From the NCBI RefSeq assembly GCF_000797515.1, contig NZ_JSBN01000043.1:1-64000 (forward strand): a stretch of DNA of 64,000 bases, in the 5' to 3' direction. This DNA comes from Sphingomonas sp. Ant H11. GTDB taxonomy: Bacteria; Pseudomonadota; Alphaproteobacteria; Sphingomonadales; Sphingomonadaceae. The position numbers and the translations under genes were made by a program. Below are positions 48,128 through 59,336 of this stretch, in pieces. Every line of letters begins with the position of its first letter. Position 1 is the stretch's first letter. Under the pieces are notes generated by a model, which was given only the letters and a program-made list of their open reading frames with translations, was not told the origin of the DNA and ran no database searches.

Positions 48128-48233
48128 TTTTCCTACCTTATTGATCGTTTTCGGTTCGCCACAGCGCCACGCGAAGGGGGCCCCATAGCGGGAGTTTTCA
48201 GGTTACGCCAGCCCTAGCACCGGGCGGGGTGCC

Positions 48234-50309
<2,076 letters not shown>

Positions 50310-50409
50310 GATACGTCACTCCTGGTGCCTGTGCGGCAGTCAAAATTCTGAAAGGTGCACTCTCAACACCGTTCGGGCCAAGCCTTCGAAGGCCCTGCCC
50401 TATCTTCCG

Positions 50410-50480
50410 AGGAAGTGCAGCCCTTCGACAAGCTCAGGGCGAACGGTAATGAGGGCGAAGGTATATCCCTTCGCCCTCAT
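50410..50480. repeat. Repeat and hairpin between rpsG and fusA
   Basis: A unit reading CCCTTCGACAAGCTCAGGGC (about 50420-50439), the same kind as at 56612-56705, followed by a 13-bp hairpin ATGAGGGCGAAGG/CCTTCGCCCTCAT (50449-50461, 50468-50480) seven bases after the rpsG stop. The hairpin may reduce transcription into fusA. Confidence 0.6.
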
Positions 50481-50487
50481 ATAGTCT

Positions 50488-50958
50488 TTACCAGCGATAA
50501 TGCGAGAAGGCGCGGTTGGCTTCCGCCATCCGGTGCGTGTCTTCGCGCTTCTTCACGGCATTGCCACGGTTGTTCGCGGCATCCATCAGCTCGCCCGACA
50601 GGCGTGCCGACATGGTGTTTTCGCTGCGCGCACGCGCAGCGGCGATCAGCCAGCGGATCGCCAGGGCCTGGGCGCGCTCGGGGCGCACTTCGACCGGGAC
50701 CTGATAGGTCGCACCGCCGACGCGGCGGCTGCGGACTTCGATGCCGGGCTTCACGTTGGTGAGCGCGTCATGGAAAACCGCGACGGGATCCTTCTTCGCA
50801 CGGGCTTCGACGGTTTCCATCGCGCCGTACACGATCAGTTCCGCGACGGACTTCTTGCCGTCAAGCATCACCGAATTCATGAACTTCGAGAGGACCTCAT
50901 CACCGTACTTAGGATCGGGGAGGATGATACGCTTTTCTGGGCGACGACGACGTGCCAT
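50488..50958 (-). CDS. rpsG: 30S ribosomal protein S7
   Basis: A 156-residue assembly-initiating protein of the 30S head. It begins [20 protein letters not shown] and has the signature [20 protein letters not shown]. Full length, 58 bases after rpsL. Confidence 0.98.
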   Translation of the reverse strand: MARRRRPEKRIILPDPKYGDEVLSKFMNSVMLDGKKSVAELIVYGAMETVEARAKKDPVAVFHDALTNVKPGIEVRSRRVGGATYQVPVEVRPERAQALAIRWLIAAARARSENTMSARLSGELMDAANNRGNAVKKREDTHRMAEANRAFSHYRW

Positions 50959-51016
50959 TTCAATTCTTCCTTCTAAACTTCAGCCATACGAGGATCGGCT
51001 ATGTGAGCCGACCGGC

Positions 51017-51388
51017 TTACTTCGGACGCTTGGCGCCGTACTTGGAACGCGACTGGCGACGATCCTTCACACCCTGTGTATCGAGCACGCCGCGCAGAAC
51101 GTGGTAGCGCACACCGGGAAGATCGCGAACGCGACCGCCGCGGATCAGCACGACCGAGTGCTCCTGCAGGTTGTGGCCCTCACCGGGGATGTAGCTGATG
51201 ACTTCGCGGCTGTTGGTCAGGCGGACCTTGGCCACCTTGCGCAGTGCGGAGTTCGGCTTCTTAGGGGTCGTCGTATAGACGCGGGTGCAAACGCCACGCT
51301 TCTGCGGGTTCTGCTCCATGGCAGGGACCTTGGACTTGGCCTTCTGCGGATCGCGGCCCTTGCGGACCAACTGGTTGATCGTCGGCAT
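51017..51388 (-). CDS. rpsL: 30S ribosomal protein S12 with Arg88
   Basis: A 123-residue decoding-centre protein. It has [19 protein letters not shown] (Lys43 conserved) and [17 protein letters not shown], where position 88 is Arg instead of the usual Lys. The K88R change gives streptomycin resistance in other bacteria and is the natural state reported for sphingomonads. First gene of the str operon. Confidence 0.98.
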   Translation of the reverse strand: MPTINQLVRKGRDPQKAKSKVPAMEQNPQKRGVCTRVYTTTPKKPNSALRKVAKVRLTNSREVISYIPGEGHNLQEHSVVLIRGGRVRDLPGVRYHVLRGVLDTQGVKDRRQSRSKYGAKRPK

Positions 51389-51674
51389 TGAATCTCTTCA
51401 CCTTGACTGTTGGTTACTTTGCTGGAGCCATCACGCCCCCCCGAACAAAATGGGGAATACAAAAAGGGCCATTGGGCGTGAAACCACCCCCTGGGCCCTG
51501 GAATGCATCCAGCAATGTTCAAGCACTGTCCCGGAGCAAGCCCCGGTCAAGCGGAGGTGCGCATACAGCGCCTTGGGGGCGGGGTCAACTGAGTCGCTCG
51601 CGGTGAGCGGCGCACCAGCGCGCCCTGTCGACAATCGCCCGCTCTGACCCTAGCCTCTCCGCATCTTTGGGAGA
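51389..51674. other. Divergent region between rpsL and the esterase gene
   Basis: 286 bases that must hold the promoters for the str operon (minus strand) and the esterase-like gene (plus strand). I see an AT-richer patch near 51440-51465 but cannot assign promoter boxes with confidence. Confidence 0.4.
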
Positions 51675-52955
51675 ATGGCGATGCGGTGGCTGCGCCGGAC
51701 GCATTTGGCAATGCTGGCGTTCGTGACGCTGCTCGTGCTCGTCCCCTCTGTCATACCCGCTGCGTTTGCGTCCGCACTTGCGCCGGTAGAGCGCACCGAC
51801 CGACCGGCAATGCATGCGGTGATGCGAGATTTGTGTCATCGCGACGTCGGGGTTCTGGGGGAGGCCACGCACGCAGATGGGCATACCGAAGCCTTCAAGG
51901 TGGCGCTTGTCGAGCGGCTGGTGAAACAATGCGGATTTCGCGCCGTCGTGTTCGAGGGCAGTCTCTACGAGTTCCTGGGTTTCAACCGCGCGAGGCGCGA
52001 TGGCCGGGCGACTGAAGCGATGGTCGGCAACGCGATCGGCGGACTCTGGAAGTTCGAGGCTGAGATCAAGCCGCTGACGCATTTCCTGTACACCGAGGCG
52101 ATGGCTGGCCGGATCACGCTTGGCGGGATGGACGACCAATTGGGCGGTTTTGAGCAGCCGTTCGCGAACGAGACGATGGCGGCGCTGCTGACCCAAGGGT
52201 TACCGGTGGATCGCAGGACGGCCTGTGTCGAGGCTTTCCATCGACGCACGTACCTCGCTTTTGATGATGACCATCCAAATTCTCCAGACTTTAAGAACCG
52301 GATCGATGCATGTGCCATGGATATGCGCAGCGCGCTCTCCAAGCAGAACCTTGCCGAGGGAGAAACCGCCGAGCGGATCGAAATGCTCGACGGCATCGAT
52401 CGTCAACTCGCGCGCGATCGCCTTTCATCCGAGGACTATGCGAAGGATCGGGATCGAGCGATGTATTACGCGTTCGCTCGCTTTTCCGCCAACCTGCCCA
52501 AACGCACCCGTATCATCGTTTGGACGCACAGCTTCCATGCCGCAAAGAGCCCGGCGATCCGCCCCGATCTAAACGGTGCCCTCACCTTCGGAACGCTCCT
52601 CCATCAAGCGTATGCGAGCCGCGCCTTCGCGCTCGCTTTTTCAGCGCGGGGCGGATCGTATCGCTGGAGCCGCAAGGAAAACCGACCAGTCCCGGCACCG
52701 CCGCCAGACGCGCTGGAACTGGCATCGCCAGGCGATAATCGGACCGCCTATCTCAACAGCGCAACCTTGCGCGCCCGAGGCATCGCGCCCGCCGCGCCTG
52801 ACTATCACACCTATCAATCAGCACGCTGGGCAGACATTTACGACGGACTCGTTGTCTTTGCCGAGGAGCATCCACCGCACAGTAGCCGCGTCTACCCCGC
52901 GCCTAGGGTGGGCAGGTCGGACTGGTTCAAGATCTATAGATTTTCCGAGCGCTAG
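51675..52955 (+). CDS. Erythromycin esterase-like protein (EreA/ChaN fold)
   Basis: A 426-residue protein with an N-terminal hydrophobic segment (about 11-32, signal peptide or anchor). Its catalytic pattern matches the erythromycin esterase family: LGEATHADGHTEAF (Glu/His), VFEGSLYEFLGF (Glu) and VWTHSFHAAKS (His pair). Many family members do not act on macrolides, so resistance should not be assumed. The downstream gene on the opposite strand has a similar layout, and their ends are 43 bases apart. Confidence 0.8.
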   Translation: MAMRWLRRTHLAMLAFVTLLVLVPSVIPAAFASALAPVERTDRPAMHAVMRDLCHRDVGVLGEATHADGHTEAFKVALVERLVKQCGFRAVVFEGSLYEFLGFNRARRDGRATEAMVGNAIGGLWKFEAEIKPLTHFLYTEAMAGRITLGGMDDQLGGFEQPFANETMAALLTQGLPVDRRTACVEAFHRRTYLAFDDDHPNSPDFKNRIDACAMDMRSALSKQNLAEGETAERIEMLDGIDRQLARDRLSSEDYAKDRDRAMYYAFARFSANLPKRTRIIVWTHSFHAAKSPAIRPDLNGALTFGTLLHQAYASRAFALAFSARGGSYRWSRKENRPVPAPPPDALELASPGDNRTAYLNSATLRARGIAPAAPDYHTYQSARWADIYDGLVVFAEEHPPHSSRVYPAPRVGRSDWFKIYRFSER

Positions 52956-52998
52956 CTTCCGTTCAAACGACCAAATGCGAGCCCGCTACCGAGACCAC

Positions 52999-53847
52999 TC
53001 AGCTCGAAGCCAATGATCGGGTCGCAAGCCAATCCTTCAGCGCGAGCCAGTGGTTTGCTCCAGCTTCGACAAGAAGGGTTAGGCCGGGCTGCGCGTGCGC
53101 CTCGATCAGGCTCGTGAGGTTGAGGTTTCGGCGATAGCTGAGATCCGCTACGACCCGACTGCCAATGCCCTTCCCGCAAGGTGTGCCGTTCGCCGGATCG
53201 TATTGGTCGCCATATGCTTGGCGGTACCACGCTGCATAATCGAACCCGGCAACCGGCGCGACGGTAGCCGCATAGCGCATTTGCCGCTCTACCGTTCCCG
53301 CGGCGTTCCGGGCATCAAAAGGGTTTACCTTCGACCGTAACAAATGCGCGCCGAGCGCATCGGCGATGGCGACCTTATCTTCGACGAGGACCTTATAATC
53401 CTGATCCGGGCTGAAATCCCAGCCGGAGAAGTGTGCACCGCTGTCCAGCGCCAGCTTTACGGCGTACAGATTCTCCGATGCAGCACCGCCGTCCGTTCGA
53501 TGCCGTGCAAGGTTGGCGATATCCTTCAGATACCAGTCGAACCCGCTTTTGGCCGAAGACACGCCCTCGACCAAGACGAACCCTGGCCTGTAGTGCTCGA
53601 CCGCCGCCTTGATCTGCCGGTGCGTCTCGTCTGTGATATCGTCGGTATGCTCCACCCCGACAAAGACGAGCTTGGCTCGATTTCGCAGGTGGTAGACATG
53701 GGTAAACGGCTTTGCCCATCCCGCAGGCGTCGTGCACATATCGTGCGATGCCGGTGCGGTCGCTGCTGCGCTTGAGTCGATCGTGGCGCTCGCCGCAACC
53801 GGGCTTAGTGCGGCGAGCCAAATAAGCGAAAGAGACACTACTCGCAT
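52999..53847 (-). CDS. Secreted protein, possible TraB/ChaN-like hydrolase
   Basis: A 282-residue protein with a signal peptide (1-20). FVGVEHTDDITDE followed by RPGFVLVEGVSS resembles the His/Glu pattern of the TraB/TIKI and Ere/ChaN superfamily, and VEAGANHWLALKDWL supplies a C-terminal His. I am not certain of the family; it may be a metal-dependent peptidase or an unrelated protein. It converges with the esterase-like gene. Confidence 0.6.
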   Translation of the reverse strand: MRVVSLSLIWLAALSPVAASATIDSSAAATAPASHDMCTTPAGWAKPFTHVYHLRNRAKLVFVGVEHTDDITDETHRQIKAAVEHYRPGFVLVEGVSSAKSGFDWYLKDIANLARHRTDGGAASENLYAVKLALDSGAHFSGWDFSPDQDYKVLVEDKVAIADALGAHLLRSKVNPFDARNAAGTVERQMRYAATVAPVAGFDYAAWYRQAYGDQYDPANGTPCGKGIGSRVVADLSYRRNLNLTSLIEAHAQPGLTLLVEAGANHWLALKDWLATRSLASS

Positions 53848-53965
53848 CGTCGGCCCCTTCGAAGAGCTGGAACGTTACCACAGAATTAGACCTGCAATTG
53901 TGTCAGCATCGCGGCTCCCGCAAACCGCAGTCGCATCCGCCGCGCGAGTGCGATACAGGACAGCG

Positions 53966-55468
53966 GTGACATACGATCTCCTCATCGTCGGCGGCGGTAT
54001 CAACGGCTGTGCGATCGCGCGCGAGGCCAGCTTGCTTGGCCTCAAGGTCCTCCTGGTCGAGCGCGACGATCTCGCCGCGCACACCTCCTCGGCCTCGACC
54101 AAGCTGATCCATGGCGGGCTGCGCTATCTCGAATATTATGAGTTCAAGCTCGTCGCCGAGGCGCTGCGCGAGCGCGAGCGGCTGGTGAAGGCCGCGCCGC
54201 ACATCATCCATCCGCTGCGCTTCGTCCTGCCGCACGAAAATGCGCTGCGGCCGTGGTGGATGGTACGGCTCGGCCTCTATCTCTATGATTTTCTGGGCGG
54301 CAAGATGACGCTGGCGCGCTCGCGCGGGCTGCGGCGGAGCGACACCGCCTTCACCGCGCCGCTCAAGGGTGCGGGCAAGGGCTTCGTCTATTCGGACGCC
54401 TTCGTCGACGATTCGCGCCTGACCGTGCTCAACGCGGTCGATGCCGCCGCCAACGGGGCCGAAATTGCGGTCGGCACCGCGCTCGAGTCGGCGCGGCGCG
54501 AGGGCGATGTCTGGCGTGCGACGCTGTCCGATGGACGCACCGTCACCGCCCGCGCGCTGGTCAATGCCGCCGGGCCGTGGGTGCATCAGTTGCTCGGGCG
54601 CCTCGGCGTCAACGCCGCCTCGGGCGTGCGGCTGGTCAAGGGCAGCCACATCGTCGTGCCGCGCCTGTTCGAGGGCGACCACGCCTATATCCTGCAGCAG
54701 CCCGATGGCCGCATCGTCTTCGCCATCCCCTATCAGGGGGCCTTTACCGAGATCGGCACCACCGACATTCCGGTCGATGCCCCCGAAGACGCGCAGATCG
54801 ACGCGGGCGAAATCGCTTATCTCTGCGAGGCAGTGAACCGCCATTTCGTCCGGCAGATCAGCCCCGCCGACGTCACCTCGACCTGGTCGGGCGTGCGCCC
54901 GCTTTATGACGATGGTGCGAGCGAAGCCAAGGCGGTGACGCGCGATTACGTGCTGGAGCTCGACACCAACGGCCCGACCTTGCTCTCCATCTTCGGCGGC
55001 AAGATCACGACGGCGCGGCATCTCGCCGAAGAGGCGTTGGGCAAGCTGTCGGGCCCGATGGGCTTCACCGCGCATCCGGTTACGCGGGCGCGGGTGTTTC
55101 CCGGCGGCGCGATTCCGGACTTTGCGCAGTTCCTGGCCCAGGTCCGCGCGCGGTGGCCTTTTCTGGGCGATGCGCAGTCGGAGCGCATGGCGCATGCTTA
55201 CGGCTCGCGCCTCGCAGAAATGCTCGACGGCATCGACAATGAAGCCGCGCTCGGAGCAGATCTCGGCGGGGGCTTGACCGAGCTCGAGGCGCGCTGGCTG
55301 CACGATCGCGAATGGGCGCGCAGCACCGACGACGTCCTGCTCCGCCGCACCAAATTGGGGCTGCATCTGAGCGCGGCCGAGCGCACGCAGGTCGAGCGCT
55401 GGTGGACGGAAACTTTCCCGACCGCAGGCGGGAACGATGTCGATCACGGGCGAGTTACCGCAGCCTAG
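53966..55468 (+). CDS. glpD: Glycerol-3-phosphate dehydrogenase (FAD)
   Basis: A 500-residue membrane-associated flavoenzyme that oxidises glycerol-3-phosphate to dihydroxyacetone phosphate and feeds the quinone pool. FAD motif LLIVGGGINGCAIAREA at the N-terminus; then STKLIHGGLRYLEYYEFKLV and SIFGGKITTARHLAEEA. GTG 53966 is chosen because the FAD fold starts directly after it; a frame open to 53732 adds a non-conserved segment. The usual glp neighbours are absent. Confidence 0.93.
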   Translation: MTYDLLIVGGGINGCAIAREASLLGLKVLLVERDDLAAHTSSASTKLIHGGLRYLEYYEFKLVAEALRERERLVKAAPHIIHPLRFVLPHENALRPWWMVRLGLYLYDFLGGKMTLARSRGLRRSDTAFTAPLKGAGKGFVYSDAFVDDSRLTVLNAVDAAANGAEIAVGTALESARREGDVWRATLSDGRTVTARALVNAAGPWVHQLLGRLGVNAASGVRLVKGSHIVVPRLFEGDHAYILQQPDGRIVFAIPYQGAFTEIGTTDIPVDAPEDAQIDAGEIAYLCEAVNRHFVRQISPADVTSTWSGVRPLYDDGASEAKAVTRDYVLELDTNGPTLLSIFGGKITTARHLAEEALGKLSGPMGFTAHPVTRARVFPGGAIPDFAQFLAQVRARWPFLGDAQSERMAHAYGSRLAEMLDGIDNEAALGADLGGGLTELEARWLHDREWARSTDDVLLRRTKLGLHLSAAERTQVERWWTETFPTAGGNDVDHGRVTAA

Positions 55469-55531
55469 TCACACCACCATCCAAGCACAGCCGCTCCGTG
55501 CCCGCGCGTAGCGGCGGCGAAAGGATTTCGC

Positions 55532-56596
55532 ATGACCACCACCACCCACGCCTTTGCCGCGCATGCCGCCGACGCGCCGCTCGCGCCCTTCTCGTTCGAA
55601 CGCCGCGATCCTCAGCCCGACGACGTAGCGATCGACATCCTGTTCTGCGGCGTCTGCCATTCCGACCTGCACACCGTGCGCGGCGAATGGGGCGGCACGC
55701 TATACCCATGCGTGCCGGGGCATGAGATCGTCGGTCGCGTTACTGCGGTCGGCAGCAACGTCACCAAATTCGCGGTCGGCGACATCGCCGGGGTCGGCTG
55801 CATGGTCGACAGCTGCGGCCACTGCCCGTCCTGCACCGACGGCGAGGAGCAATATTGCGAGACGACCGGCTTTGTCGGCACCTATAACGGGCCCGATCCG
55901 GTGATGGGCGGCCACACCATGGGCGGCTATTCCGACCATATCGTGGTGAAGCAGGATTTCGTGCTGAAGGTGACGCATGACGAGGCCGATCTCGCCGCCG
56001 TCGCGCCGTTGCTGTGCGCCGGGATCACCACCTATTCGCCGCTGCACCACTGGAAAGTCGGGCCGGGGCAGAAGGTCGGCGTGGTTGGGCTGGGCGGGCT
56101 CGGCCATATGGGCGTCAAGATCGCCGCCGCGATGGGGGCCGAGGTCTATGTGTTCAGCACCTCCCCCAGCAAGCGCGACGATGCCAAGCGGCTCGGCGCG
56201 ACCGACCTGATCGTGTCCAAGGACTCGGAAGCGATGGCCGCCCATGTCAACAGCTTCGACTTCATCCTCAACACCGTTGCTGCCGCGCACGATCTCAACC
56301 CGTTCCTCGCGCTGCTCAAGCGCGACGGGACGATGACGCTGGTCGGCGTGCCCGAATCGCCGCATCCCGCGCCCGATGTCGGCCATCTTGTGTTCAAGCG
56401 CCGCGCGCTTGCCGGATCGTTGATCGGCGGGATCAAGGAGACCCAGGACATGCTCGATTTCTGCCGCGAACATGGCCTGACCGCCGATATCGAGATGATC
56501 CGCATCCAGGATATCGACGCCGCTTATGACCGGATGGTGAAGAGCGACGTGAAATACCGCTTCGTCATCGACATGCAGTCGCTCAAGACGGCGTAA
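55532..56596 (+). CDS. Zinc-dependent NAD(P)-alcohol dehydrogenase
   Basis: A 354-residue medium-chain dehydrogenase of the YahK/cinnamyl alcohol type. Catalytic zinc residues are in CGVCHSDLHT and PGHE; structural zinc is bound by four Cys in CGHCPSCTDGEEQYC. The cofactor fold is VGVVGLGGLGHMGVKIAAAM. Reduces aldehydes, preference unknown. Starts 63 bases after glpD, same strand. Confidence 0.93.
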   Translation: MTTTTHAFAAHAADAPLAPFSFERRDPQPDDVAIDILFCGVCHSDLHTVRGEWGGTLYPCVPGHEIVGRVTAVGSNVTKFAVGDIAGVGCMVDSCGHCPSCTDGEEQYCETTGFVGTYNGPDPVMGGHTMGGYSDHIVVKQDFVLKVTHDEADLAAVAPLLCAGITTYSPLHHWKVGPGQKVGVVGLGGLGHMGVKIAAAMGAEVYVFSTSPSKRDDAKRLGATDLIVSKDSEAMAAHVNSFDFILNTVAAAHDLNPFLALLKRDGTMTLVGVPESPHPAPDVGHLVFKRRALAGSLIGGIKETQDMLDFCREHGLTADIEMIRIQDIDAAYDRMVKSDVKYRFVIDMQSLKTA

Positions 56597-56611
56597 AACG
56601 GCCCCCACTTC

Positions 56612-56705
56612 CGTTCGGGCTGAGCTTGTCGAAGCCCTCCGCTTTACTCGCGCTCAGGCGCTTGTGGCGAGGGCCCTTCGACCGGCTCAGAGTGAACGGA
56701 GGGGC
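56612..56705. repeat. Inverted repeat unit after the alcohol dehydrogenase
   Basis: Outer units CGTTCGGGCTGAGCTTGTCG (about 56624-56643 region) and its near-complement CGACCGGCTCAGAGTGAACG at 56680-56699 form an imperfect hairpin. The same unit occurs between rpsG and fusA. Such elements are common in sphingomonads and may act as a terminator here. Confidence 0.6.
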
Positions 56706-56745
56706 GGTTCCCCTCATTGATGAAACCTTTTAGAGGGGCGGCGTC

Positions 56746-57693
56746 ATGACAAATGCCCCCTCCCCCATCACCGTCGCCGCGCTTTACCGCTTTGCCCGCT
56801 TTCCCGATCCCACTGCCATCCGCGCGCCGCTGCTCACTTTGTGCGAAGCAGAAGGGATCAAGGGTACGCTCCTGCTCGCGCGCGAAGGCATTAACGGCAC
56901 CATCGCCGGGTCGGACGCGGGCATCGCCGCTGTCATTGCGCACATCCGCACCCTGCCCGACTGCTCAGGCATCGTGGTCAAATACAGCCATGCCGCGACG
57001 ATGCCGTTCCATCGCCTCAAGGTCCGTCTCAAGCGCGAGATCGTGACGATGGGGGAGCCCGATATCGATCCGCTGCAAGGTGTCGGCCATTATGTGAAAC
57101 CCGCCGACTGGAATGCGCTGATCGACGATCCCGACACAATCGTGATCGACACGCGCAATGCCTATGAGGTGAAGGTCGGTACCTTCGCCCGCGCGATCGA
57201 CCCGGCGACCGAGAGCTTCCGCGACTTTCCCGCCTGGGTGCGCGAGCACCGCGCGGAGCTGGAGGGCAAGAAGGTCGCGATGTTCTGCACCGGCGGCATC
57301 CGCTGTGAGAAATCGACCGCTTTCCTCAACGCCGAGGGGCTGGACGACGTTTTTCCACCTCGAAGGCGGCATCCTGAAATATCTCGAAGAGTGCCGGAAA
57401 CCGAAAGCCGCTGGCACGGCGAATGCTTCGTGTTCGACGAGCGCGTTGCGGTCGGCCACGGCCTCGCGCTCGGCACCCATGAACTGTGCCGCGCCTGCCG
57501 TATGCCGGTCAGCCCCGCCGACCGCGCCTCACCGCTGTATGAGGAAGGCGTCGCCTGCCCCGCTTGTCATGCCACCCGCGATGCGCAGGCGCGCGCGAGC
57601 TATGCCGAGCGCCACCGCCAGGTAAAACTCGCCGAGGCGCGCGGCGAAGCGCATGTCGGCGCGCGCTTCACGCCCGATCTTACGAAAAGCTGA
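56746..57693 (+). CDS. trhO: tRNA uridine 5-oxyacetate hydroxylase TrhO (rhodanese)
   Basis: A 315-residue UPF0176 protein that hydroxylates wobble uridine-34 of tRNA. An N-terminal alpha/beta domain is followed by a rhodanese domain with catalytic Cys in MFCTGGIRCEKS and a Cys-rich C-terminus (CRACRMPV, ACPACH). Between about 57349 and 57393 the residues are wrong for the family; reading the next frame gives FHLEGGILKYLEE. One extra T in the TTTTT run and one missing G about 40 bases later explain this. The frame is open as written. Confidence 0.9.
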   Translation: MTNAPSPITVAALYRFARFPDPTAIRAPLLTLCEAEGIKGTLLLAREGINGTIAGSDAGIAAVIAHIRTLPDCSGIVVKYSHAATMPFHRLKVRLKREIVTMGEPDIDPLQGVGHYVKPADWNALIDDPDTIVIDTRNAYEVKVGTFARAIDPATESFRDFPAWVREHRAELEGKKVAMFCTGGIRCEKSTAFLNAEGLDDVFPPRRRHPEISRRVPETESRWHGECFVFDERVAVGHGLALGTHELCRACRMPVSPADRASPLYEEGVACPACHATRDAQARASYAERHRQVKLAEARGEAHVGARFTPDLTKS

Positions 57694-57727
57694 AGCGAAT
57701 CGCCGCACGCACGATCGGGCACCAGTA

Positions 57728-59260
57728 TCAGTAGGCCCGTCCGATCAGCACGCGTTCAACCGCAGCGGCTCCGGTAAACACACATACCCCGTCCGGTGCG
57801 GCCTGTTGCATCGGTGCGTTACGGATGGTGAGCTTCAACGCCTTGAGCCGCTCGACCACCGCATCCAGCGCAGCGCCGGTGGGCCGTGACCATTGGACTT
57901 CCAGCCAGCCCGGGTTCTTCACGCCCTCGGCAAAATGCGCTTCGATCGCGGCGAAGTCGGCGGCGGCAACAATATTCGCCTGCAGCCGCTGACGCGCTTC
58001 TGCGTGCAGTCCGGCCTGGATTTCCTCCAGCAAACCGGCTGCCTGGCCGACGAAATCGCCCCGCGTGACGACGGCGCTGTCGAGCTTGCCGTCTTCGCGG
58101 TAGAGCCGGTCACGCCGAATCACCGAGACGTTGCCGCCCGCGACATCGCGCCCGCCCACTTCGATCACGATCGGCGCGCCCTTCTTGACCCAGCCCCAGC
58201 GCTTGGTCGCAGCCTTGCCGAATTTGAGATCGAGCAATGCGCGCACCGGCTCGCCCAGTGCCGATTGATTGGCCAACTCAGCCTGCAACGCCTTGCAATA
58301 GTCGACGATCGCGGCGTCCTCGGGCTGATCGCGCAACATCGGCACGATCACGATCTGCCACGGCGCAATGCGCGGCGGCACGCGCAGGCCGTCGTCATCG
58401 CCGTGAACCATGATGACACCGCCGATCATCCGCGTCGACACGCCCCAGCTCGTCGTATTGGCAAGGACGAATTCGCCCTGGTCGTTCTGAAAGCGGATGT
58501 TCTGCGCGCTCGCGAAATTGGTGCCCAGGAAATGGCTGGTGCCGGCCTGCAACGCCTTGCCGTCCTGCATCATCGCTTCGATGCTGTAGGTCGCGACGGC
58601 ACCGGGAAAGCGTTCGTTCTCGGGCTTCTCGCCCGCGACCACCGGCAGCGCGAGGCAATCCTCGGAAAACGAACGATAGACCTCGAGCATCTTGAGCGTT
58701 TCCTCGCGTGCTTCCTCGGCCGAAGCGTGCGCGGTATGCCCCTCCTGCCACAGAAACTCGCTGGTGCGCAGGAACATGCGCGTGCGCATTTCCCAGCGGA
58801 CGACGTTCGCCCATTGGTTGATCAGCACCGGCAAATCGCGCCAGGACTGCACCCACCGGGCAAAGGCGGCCCCAATCACCATTTCGGAGGTCGGGCGGAC
58901 GACGAGGGGTTCTTCGAGCTTGGCCTCGGGATCGGGAATGAGCCCGCCTTTGCCGTCCGCCTTCAGCCGATGATGCGTGACGACCGCCATTTCCTTGGCG
59001 AAGCCTTCGACATGCTCCGCCTCTTTCTCGAAATAGGAGAGCGGGATGAACAGCGGGAAATAGCAATTCTCATGGCCCGTCGCTTTAATCCGGTCATCGA
59101 GCAGCCGCTGGATCCGCTCCCAAATGCCATAGCCCCACGGCCGTATGACCATGCAGCCGCGCACGCCCGATTCCTCGGCAAGGTCGGCTTCTGCAATGAC
59201 GGATTGATACCAGGCCGAGAAATCGGCCTCGCGGGTGACGGGGAGTGCGCGTTTGATCAT
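57728..59260 (-). CDS. proS: Prolyl-tRNA synthetase
   Basis: A 510-residue class II synthetase of the short type without an editing domain insert. Motif 1 lies around GCMVIRPWGYGIWERIQRLL, motif 2 in VVRWEMRTRMFLRTSEFLWQ and motif 3 toward TTSWGVSTRMIGGVIMVHGD. An anticodon-binding domain and a C-terminal domain follow. The ATG at 59260 gives MIKRALPVTREADFSAWY; 12 residues upstream are not conserved. Divergent from the transporter gene. Confidence 0.95.
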   Translation of the reverse strand: MIKRALPVTREADFSAWYQSVIAEADLAEESGVRGCMVIRPWGYGIWERIQRLLDDRIKATGHENCYFPLFIPLSYFEKEAEHVEGFAKEMAVVTHHRLKADGKGGLIPDPEAKLEEPLVVRPTSEMVIGAAFARWVQSWRDLPVLINQWANVVRWEMRTRMFLRTSEFLWQEGHTAHASAEEAREETLKMLEVYRSFSEDCLALPVVAGEKPENERFPGAVATYSIEAMMQDGKALQAGTSHFLGTNFASAQNIRFQNDQGEFVLANTTSWGVSTRMIGGVIMVHGDDDGLRVPPRIAPWQIVIVPMLRDQPEDAAIVDYCKALQAELANQSALGEPVRALLDLKFGKAATKRWGWVKKGAPIVIEVGGRDVAGGNVSVIRRDRLYREDGKLDSAVVTRGDFVGQAAGLLEEIQAGLHAEARQRLQANIVAAADFAAIEAHFAEGVKNPGWLEVQWSRPTGAALDAVVERLKALKLTIRNAPMQQAAPDGVCVFTGAAAVERVLIGRAY

Positions 59261-59336
59261 GCCGGTGCGGATAGCGACTGGCGACGCGCGCGTCACCCCC
59301 GCGCTTGTGTCTCGCGCCGCGCGGCGTCATGGACCA

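Noticed and set aside
51675-52955. A true macrolide resistance gene
   Set aside because: Only the general Ere-type catalytic pattern is present, the protein has an export signal, and it lies in core chromosome; resistance cannot be claimed.
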